5,472 nt of DNA from Ruaniaceae bacterium (lineage in GTDB: Bacteria; Actinomycetota; Actinomycetes; Actinomycetales; Actinomycetaceae): positions 1-5,472 of the forward strand of contig JAKDIE010000115.1 of the NCBI GenBank assembly GCA_030450655.1. The letters run 5' to 3'. The notes below the pieces were generated by a model that saw nothing but the letters and a program-made list of their open reading frames with translations, was not told the origin of the DNA and searched no databases. Below are positions 1-3,761 of this stretch, one piece after another. How positions within the stretch are numbered: the stretch's first letter is position 1; every line of letters starts with the position of its first letter. The position numbers were made by a program, and so were the translations under genes.

Positions 1-138
1 TGGTGACCTCGAGGGTGGTCAAAGTTTCGGGGGTTTGGGGCCCGGTTGGCCCGGGAATGCCGGAACTGCGACCACCCTCGGCTCTGGTGAGTCGCGAGGG
101 TGGTCACAGATGGCGGCTTTCTGGCGCGCGGCGCTCCG
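1..138. repeat. Array A of intergenic palindromic repeat (enters from left edge)
   Basis: This gene-free stretch lies just past the stop codon of the DUF5692-type gene. It holds a complete palindromic unit at about 10-80. The left arm (10-30) begins CGAGGGTGGTC and the right arm (60-80) ends GACCACCCTCG; they pair at 18 of 21 positions, counting T-G as a mismatch. A further forward half-copy starts at 94-105 and continues, degenerate, to about 130. Positions 1-10 resemble the linker between units seen at 2571-2581 and 1899-1904, so the array probably extends left of the window. The core of this unit (31-59) matches the reverse complement of the core at 2516-2544, so the unit is inverted relative to the array at 2495-2710. 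Confidence 0.85.
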
Positions 139-1113
139 TTAGCTCACCGAGACGGGCGTGGCCTTGTCTGCGGAGGAGGGGCCGGCGTCGTCGGTGTATC
201 CGGCCTCGATGAGGGTCTGGCGGTACTTGGGCAGGTGGACGTACAGCTCCTGCGTGAGCGGGTTGCGCCGGCGCGTGCGGATGGTGTGCACCTGGTAGAC
301 GAGCACGGCGAGGTTGATCGCGAGCGAGAGCGCCGAGACCGTGAACAGCGCGGCCGGGTTGTGCGAGGACTCGACGGCGAACGCGGAACTCGTGACGAAC
401 GCGGGCACGGACATCGTGAACATCATCCACAGCGCCAGCGTGTGTGCGCGGTGCTGCAGCCAGGCTCCGCGCTTCAGGAAGAACGCGGGGATGGTGCACG
501 AGACCAGCAGTGCGGCGCCGGCGTAGAACGAGTGATCGCCCACGGCGTTGTATACGTATGCGAAGTTCCAGATGTCGTACGCGATGATCCAGAACCACAG
601 CATGTCCGGCCACACCATGTCCTTGGAGGAGTCGCGGGAGATCACGATTCCCATCCATCCGCAGATCGTGAGGATGTTGATGATTCCGGCGATGCCGTTC
701 ATGTAGTTCCACGAGCCGCCCACCATGAACACGCCGTCGTGCATGCCTTGGAGGCCTGCCACCTGGAAGTCGCGGATCACGGCCTCGAGGATGTTGATCG
801 CGAGGATCGCGGGCGGGAAGAGGAGTACCCACTTGTTGCGCGACAGGCGCGGGATGTAGCGGATCGCCATGAAGCCGAGGCAGCCGGCCAGTGCCGAGTA
901 CACCTTGACCCAGTGGAACCAGGAGCCGGTGGACGAGCCTGCCCCGGCCGTCGTCGGCCATACGAAGATCGTGAGGATGATCGGAAGGGCCACGAAGAAG
1001 CCGAGCCCGGCCCACTTCCAGCGGCGGGTCACCTCGTTGAATGCGATCAGGGCGGCGGTGACCACCAGCCACATCACCCAGGAGTACCAGGGGATCGTCT
1101 CGAACAGAAACAT
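139..1113 (-). CDS. Multi-pass membrane protein, DUF5692 type, function unknown
   Basis: The protein has 324 residues and would sit in the cytoplasmic membrane. About nine hydrophobic segments are visible, near residues 9-28, 34-53, 68-87, 95-113, 137-158, 168-190, 195-213, 225-246 and 256-275. A basic stretch (RTRRRN, about 279-284) and a polar C-terminal tail follow. No signal peptide, catalytic motif or transporter signature is evident. I recognise the overall sequence as DUF5692-like from memory, a family with no assigned function that I know of. The ATG has a good Shine-Dalgarno (AGAAAGG, 1128-1122, 8 nt away) that overlaps the end of tetR, and the 5-nt gap to tetR implies one transcript. 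It is therefore probably induced when the TetR protein is released from DNA, which would suit an export or stress role, but that is inference. The gene ends in TAA next to repeat array A. Confidence 0.85.
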   Translation of the reverse strand: MFLFETIPWYSWVMWLVVTAALIAFNEVTRRWKWAGLGFFVALPIILTIFVWPTTAGAGSSTGSWFHWVKVYSALAGCLGFMAIRYIPRLSRNKWVLLFPPAILAINILEAVIRDFQVAGLQGMHDGVFMVGGSWNYMNGIAGIINILTICGWMGIVISRDSSKDMVWPDMLWFWIIAYDIWNFAYVYNAVGDHSFYAGAALLVSCTIPAFFLKRGAWLQHRAHTLALWMMFTMSVPAFVTSSAFAVESSHNPAALFTVSALSLAINLAVLVYQVHTIRTRRRNPLTQELYVHLPKYRQTLIEAGYTDDAGPSSADKATPVSVS

Positions 1114-1118
1114 GGGGA

Positions 1119-1769
1119 TTACCTTTCTGTGGCCGCAGCCGCGCGGTCAGGGGTGGTGATTGTTGCGGTGGGCGAGTGCGGCTGCTCGCGCGGCTCTTCG
1201 AGGTGGAGGGTGTTCCACGTGATGTCGAAGAGGACGGAATCGGGGACCTCGGGGTGCGCGCGCAGCAGCGCGATGAGGCCGTAGATGAGAACGAGGAACG
1301 TCTCGTGGATGTGGGTGATCTCGACGCCGTACGTTGCGGCGTAATCGCGCACGGTGCTGGCCTCGATCTCGGTGGTGACGGCCTCGACCACGCGGTCCAG
1401 GAACACGGCGTATGCGCGGGAGTTGTCCGGGTGTGCGAGATCCTCGGCGAAGGGGTCCTCGCTCTGGACCAGACGGCGTAGCAGGGCCACGGCGCCGTGG
1501 AGCGCCTCGCGCACGTTGCCCTCCGTGCGGGCGGCGTCCCACTTGGCCACCTGATCCACCACATCGGCGGTGAACTCGGTGAGCGCCGCGTCGATCAGGT
1601 GATCGCGGGTGGGGAAGTAGTGGTAGACGAGGCCGCGCGTGATGTCGAGCTCCTTGGCGATGTCGCCATACGTGGTGTGGCGCAGGCCCTTCTCGCGGAA
1701 GATCGCGCGCGCGGCCGCGATGATCTCGAAGCGGCGCTCCTCTGGATCGTTGACCCGCTGGACCTTCAT
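1119..1769 (-). CDS. TetR/AcrR-family transcriptional repressor
   Basis: This is a 216-residue one-component regulator of usual TetR length. The N-terminal DNA-binding domain covers about residues 10-60. Its helix-turn-helix, about 32-52, contains TTYGDIAKELDITRGLVYHYF, the typical TetR pattern in which recognition-helix residues precede the YHYFP turn. The remaining ~150 residues form the variable ligand-binding and dimerisation domain, and the ligand cannot be read from sequence. I chose the ATG at 1769 because the purine-rich AAAGGGG (1787-1781) lies at a workable distance. The in-frame GTG at 1778 would be almost in contact with it, although it would add only three residues. It is the first gene of a two-gene operon with the membrane protein. 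A perfect palindrome on its promoter (1811-1833) indicates autorepression and control of its partner. Confidence 0.95.
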   Translation of the reverse strand: MKVQRVNDPEERRFEIIAAARAIFREKGLRHTTYGDIAKELDITRGLVYHYFPTRDHLIDAALTEFTADVVDQVAKWDAARTEGNVREALHGAVALLRRLVQSEDPFAEDLAHPDNSRAYAVFLDRVVEAVTTEIEASTVRDYAATYGVEITHIHETFLVLIYGLIALLRAHPEVPDSVLFDITWNTLHLEEPREQPHSPTATITTPDRAAAATER

Positions 1770-1801
1770 CGCGTCCACCCCCCCTTTCTTCGGTGAGTCC
1801 T

Positions 1802-1829
1802 ACGTTATTGCCTATTGACAGAGTGTCAA
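1802..1829 (-). promoter_or_regulatory. Predicted promoter of the tetR-membrane protein operon
   Basis: Reading the minus strand, a consensus -35 box TTGACA lies at 1829-1824. After a 16-nt spacer comes TAACGT at 1807-1802, a moderate -10 box of the TAnnnT form. Transcription would start near 1795, giving a leader of about 26 nt before the tetR ATG. The -35 box and nearly all of the spacer lie inside the palindrome at 1811-1833. The -35 is convincing; the -10 is only fair. Confidence 0.6.
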
Positions 1830-1833
1830 TAGG
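1811..1833. promoter_or_regulatory. Perfect palindromic operator, probably for the adjacent TetR
   Basis: CCTATTGACA is followed by the spacer GAG and the exact reverse complement TGTCAATAGG, a 10-3-10 palindrome without mismatches. It is AT-richer than its surroundings and lies 42 nt upstream of the tetR ATG, covering the -35 region. Size, symmetry and position are those expected of a TetR-family operator that represses its own operon. Binding by this particular protein is inferred. Confidence 0.85.
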
Positions 1834-1884
1834 ACGAAAGGCCCCGCTTTGTCACGCTGGGTTGCGGGCGGGGCTCTGTGCCGC

Positions 1885-1927
1885 CCGAGGGTGGTCGCGA
1901 CCTCGAGGGTGGTCAGAGTTTCGGCGG
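1885..1927 (+). repeat. Repeat B: two tandem half-copies of the palindromic repeat
   Basis: GAGGGTGGTC occurs at 1887-1896 and again at 1905-1914, joined by the linker CGACCTC. The second copy continues into CAGAGTTTCGGCGG to 1927. No right arm (GACCACCCT) follows, so this is an incomplete element. Positions 1899-1924 match 5-30 at 25 of 26 bases, and 1905-1927 are identical to 2688-2710. It lies in the gap left of the XRE gene, 52 nt beyond the tetR operator. Confidence 0.85.
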
Positions 1928-1960
1928 TGCGGGCGCGGAACCGCCTGCGGGCATGAGCGG

Positions 1961-2164
1961 ATTCTTCGGGCCGTCACGACGGCGCCGATCGACCAGTTGC
2001 GCCGCACCTCGCTGTCGAAGAAGCTCCGCTTCTACCACGGCGAGCCCGCGCGATACCCGGATGTCTTGGTAGCGCTGCATCGACACATCAAGGCGAGTGG
2101 GGCATCGCAGCAGGATGAGATCTCCTACGCGGTCCTGCGATATAGGGGTACTGGGGAGCCCTGA
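1961..2164 (+). pseudogene. Coding-like fragment of unknown identity upstream of the XRE gene
   Basis: The frame ending in TGA at 2162-2164 has a run of G/C-ending codons from about 1964 to 2145. It gives a plausible soluble peptide containing LRRTSLSKKLRFYHGEPARY and then DVLVALHRHIKASGAS. I do not recognise the family. No start codon with a Shine-Dalgarno is visible: upstream the frame runs into repeat B, and its only ATG (1793) lies beyond that repeat and the palindrome. The simplest reading is the 3' remnant of a gene whose beginning was removed. A small intact gene using an unusual internal start (for example TTG near 1997) is possible. It sits immediately before the XRE gene, where a toxin partner would sit in HigBA-type pairs, but nothing in the residues shows toxin activity. 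Confidence 0.3.
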
Positions 2165-2165
2165 G

Positions 2166-2191
2166 CGTAACAACCTAAAAGTTGTTATGAT
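2166..2191 (+). promoter_or_regulatory. Extended -10 promoter overlapped by an inverted repeat, for the XRE gene
   Basis: TAACAAC (2168-2174) and GTTGTTA (2181-2187) form a perfect 7-bp inverted repeat with spacer CTAAAA. An outer C-G pair at 2166/2189 extends it across one mismatch. The right arm runs into TGTTATGAT (2183-2191), an extended -10 element (TGn then TATGAT, five of six matches to TATAAT). No good -35 is seen, which fits an extended -10 promoter. The start would be near 2198, about 20 nt before the TTG start codon. A dyad on the -10 box is the normal layout for an autorepressing XRE protein. Confidence 0.65.
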
Positions 2192-2205
2192 GAGATGGAA
2201 GAAGC

Positions 2206-2211
2206 GGGAGG
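2206..2211 (+). promoter_or_regulatory. Shine-Dalgarno that fixes the TTG start of the XRE gene
   Basis: GGGAGG lies 7 nt before TTG at 2219, ideal spacing. The in-frame ATG at 2195 has no Shine-Dalgarno and would lie upstream of the predicted transcription start near 2198, so TTG is the better choice. Confidence 0.7.
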
Positions 2212-2218
2212 TGGGTCC

Positions 2219-2500
2219 TTGAATGACATCGAGATCAGGGAGCGCGCGAAAGCCCTTGCGAGAGAAGACCGTGAGTTGAAGGTCGCTCTCGTCCACGCGC
2301 GACGCGGGGCTGGCCTTACTCAAGCAGATGTGGCAAAGCTTCTCGGGGTCTCACAGCAGGCGATCAACAAGTTCGAGCGCTACGACTCGGATCCGAAGCT
2401 CTCGACCATACGTCGCTACGCCAACGCGGTTGGGGTCCTGGTCGAGCATCGGGTGGTCCTGAGTGACGATCGCTCCATGGCGTTTGCCGTAGTCGAGTAG
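2219..2500 (+). CDS. Small XRE-family helix-turn-helix protein
   Basis: This 93-residue protein is a single DNA-binding domain. After a charged helical lead (about 1-30) comes the Cro/C1-type HTH at about 33-72: LTQADVAKLLGVSQQAINKF, then a DP-K-STIRRYANAVG segment typical of XRE repressors and HigA-like antitoxins. A short strand-rich tail (VEHRVVL...) follows, a common ending in actinobacterial relatives. It would be cytoplasmic and dimeric. The start is TTG, set by GGGAGG 7 nt upstream. The inverted repeat over its -10 box suggests autorepression. No toxin gene follows, and only an unrecognised fragment precedes it. Codon choice is less biased than in neighbours (AGG, AGA, ATA, CTT, TTG), and repeat copies lie on both sides, which hints at separate acquisition. 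Antitoxin or phage-type repressor are both possible. Confidence 0.9.
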   Translation: MNDIEIRERAKALAREDRELKVALVHARRGAGLTQADVAKLLGVSQQAINKFERYDSDPKLSTIRRYANAVGVLVEHRVVLSDDRSMAFAVVE

Positions 2501-2710
2501 TGATCGAAGTTTCGGTGTTTTCTGGCCGACGGCGGCCCAAACCCCCGGAACTCTGACCACCCTGGGGTGGTGGTGAGTGTGAGGGTGGTCGAAGTTTCGG
2601 CGTTTTCTGCCCGACGGCGGCCCGACGGCGGCCCGACGGCGGCCCGGACCCCCGGAACTTTGACCACCCTGGGGTGGTGGTGGCCGTGAGGGTGGTCAGA
2701 GTTTCGGCGG
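2495..2710 (+). repeat. Array C of the palindromic repeat: two full units and a half unit
   Basis: The TCGAAGTTTCGG or TCAGAGTTTCGG arm core starts at 2504, 2589 and 2696, giving periods of 85 and 107 nt. Each full unit has a left arm, a GC-rich core (TTTTCTGSCCGACGGCGGCCC), a right arm CCGGAACTYTGACCACCCT (2545-2563 and 2652-2670) and a linker containing GGGGTGGTGGTG. In the middle unit the arms 2582-2600 and 2652-2670 pair at all 19 positions in a plus-strand RNA if two G-U pairs are allowed. The first left arm is degenerate and overlaps the stop codon of the XRE gene. CCACCC-TG-GGGTGG is a second, smaller palindrome at each unit junction (for example 2557-2570). It fills the gap between the XRE gene and the 18-nt repeats. 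Confidence 0.9.
2610..2642 (+). repeat. Three tandem copies of an 11-nt unit inside array C
   Basis: CCCGACGGCGG occurs three times without a mismatch (2610-2620, 2621-2631, 2632-2642). The neighbouring unit has the same segment once (about 2524-2535). The two extra copies, 22 nt, account exactly for the difference between the 107- and 85-nt periods. Confidence 0.95.
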
Positions 2711-2743
2711 AGGGGAGCTGGGCAGCACGGCGGAGCGGCATAG

Positions 2744-2820
2744 AGCGGCGCAGCACCGGGAAGCGGCGGAGCGGCGCAGCACCGGGGAGCGGCGTAGCAC
2801 CGGGAAGCGGCGCAGCGCCG
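2744..2820 (+). repeat. 18-nt tandem repeat upstream of the serine hydrolase gene
   Basis: AGCGGCGCAGCACCGGGA occurs at 2744-2761, 2770-2787 (one difference) and 2788-2805 (one difference). An 8-nt partial copy (2762-2769) separates the first two, and a 15-nt variant copy follows at 2806-2820. A degenerate start AGCGGCATAG precedes it at 2734-2743. The 18-nt length is a multiple of three, so frames stay open through it, but no start, Shine-Dalgarno or plausible protein supports coding. The remaining 2821-2887 shows only GC-rich sequence with a weak 6-bp dyad (2839-2844 with 2857-2862) and no convincing promoter. Confidence 0.9.
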
Positions 2821-2887
2821 CCCCGAATCCCGCATCGCGCGAGCCGCACAGGAAGCGCTCGCAGGCGCGCTGTGGCACGCTGGTCGC

Positions 2888-3703
2888 ATGGACGTCTTCG
2901 AACCTCTCCGCGATCTCGATTTCGATGCTGCAGTGGTGGTGGTGGATCCCGTCGACGCGGTCGCCCCGTACGGCGATCCCAGAACGGTTTTCGACTGGGC
3001 GTCGGTCTCGAAACTGGTCGTGACGTACGCGTGCCTCGTCGCCGTCGACCGCCAACTGGTCAGCCTCGGCGAGCACGCAGGCCCGGATTCCTGCACGTTC
3101 CGGCACCTGCTCTCGCACTCCTCGGGCCTCCCCTTCGACAAGGGCGCGAGCCTCGCCGCCCCCGGCCAAAAGCGCATCTACTCGAATCGCGGAATCGAAC
3201 TGGCGGCCGAGCACGTGGAGCGCCGCGTGGGCAAGGACTTCCGCGCATGGCTCCGCGAAACCGTCACCGGCCCGCTCGGCATGGACACCGCCGAGCTCTA
3301 TGGCTCGCCCGCCCACGGCATGCGCGGCTCGGCCGTAGACCTCGCCGAGTTCGCCCGCGCCACGCTGAACGGCGCCCTGCTCAGCCCGGAACTCTTCCGC
3401 GAGGCCACGCACCCCGTTTACCCCGGGCTACGCGGCGTCCTTCCCGGCTACGGCCTGCAGGACCCGAACGATTGGGGCCTTGGATTCGAGATCCGCGGGA
3501 GCAAAGATCCGCATTGGACCGGAAACAACAATTCGCCGACGACGTTCGGTCACTTTGGGTGGTCCGGCTCCTTCCTCTGGGCGGACCCGGATGTGCACCT
3601 CGCGGCGTGCTTCCTTGGGGAGAAGCCGTTCAGCGAGATCCACCAGGTCGTGTGGCCGGACCTCTCGGACCGTATCCTCGCGCAGTACGCGGTCCTCGAC
3701 TAA
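2888..3703 (+). CDS. Serine hydrolase, beta-lactamase/penicillin-binding-protein fold
   Basis: The 271-residue protein carries the ordered motifs of the class C beta-lactamase-like (DD-peptidase) fold. These are SVSK (residues 39-42; Ser39 nucleophile, Lys42), the family's HLLSHSSGLP (73-82), YSN (98-100) as the Tyr-x-Asn motif, WGLGFEI (196-202), and HFG (222-224) in the place of KTG. It has no signal peptide or membrane segment, so it should act in the cytoplasm, probably as an esterase or amidase on an unknown substrate rather than as a cell-wall enzyme. The N terminus before SVSK is short, but compact actinobacterial homologues look the same, which supports the ATG at 2888. No Shine-Dalgarno is visible close to it (AGGAAG at 2850-2855 is over 30 nt away), so the start could be leaderless. 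It converges on pyruvate carboxylase with a 58-nt gap and no clear terminator. Confidence 0.92.
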   Translation: MDVFEPLRDLDFDAAVVVVDPVDAVAPYGDPRTVFDWASVSKLVVTYACLVAVDRQLVSLGEHAGPDSCTFRHLLSHSSGLPFDKGASLAAPGQKRIYSNRGIELAAEHVERRVGKDFRAWLRETVTGPLGMDTAELYGSPAHGMRGSAVDLAEFARATLNGALLSPELFREATHPVYPGLRGVLPGYGLQDPNDWGLGFEIRGSKDPHWTGNNNSPTTFGHFGWSGSFLWADPDVHLAACFLGEKPFSEIHQVVWPDLSDRILAQYAVLD

Positions 3704-3761
3704 GCCCCACACCTTCGCCACACGCCGCAGCCGCCCGCAACCTCGGCATGTCGCCGCCGCC

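Noticed and set aside
100..1284. Long plus-strand open frame opposite the membrane protein and tetR genes
   Set aside because: It is a GC-driven shadow: its translation is rich in Arg, His, Asp and Gly without domains, and it opposes two well-supported genes with Shine-Dalgarno sequences.
1841..1874. GCCCCGC/GCGGGGC stem considered as a terminator
   Set aside because: The stem is only 7 bp with a 20-nt loop and no T-tract, and it lies upstream of tetR, where no transcript is expected to end.
1913..2323. Minus-strand open frame of 136 codons across the fragment and XRE 5' part
   Set aside because: It would start inside the XRE gene, read back through its promoter and operator, and has no domain or ribosome-binding site.
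2451..2458. GGGTGGTC inside the XRE gene (also 3557-3564 in the serine hydrolase)
   Set aside because: Both fit conserved coding sequence and lack the rest of the arm, so they are likely chance matches to the repeat.
1..2710. CRISPR array
   Set aside because: The repeats are few, irregularly spaced, degenerate, in both orientations and have related rather than unique spacers; no cas gene is present.
2873..2887. TGGCAC-like box before the serine hydrolase resembling a sigma-54 promoter
   Set aside because: The second element is TCGC rather than TTGC with poor context, and actinobacteria are not known to use sigma-54.
3704..3761. Terminator between the convergent serine hydrolase and pyc genes
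   Set aside because: No strong stem followed by a T-run was found on either strand in this 58-nt gap.
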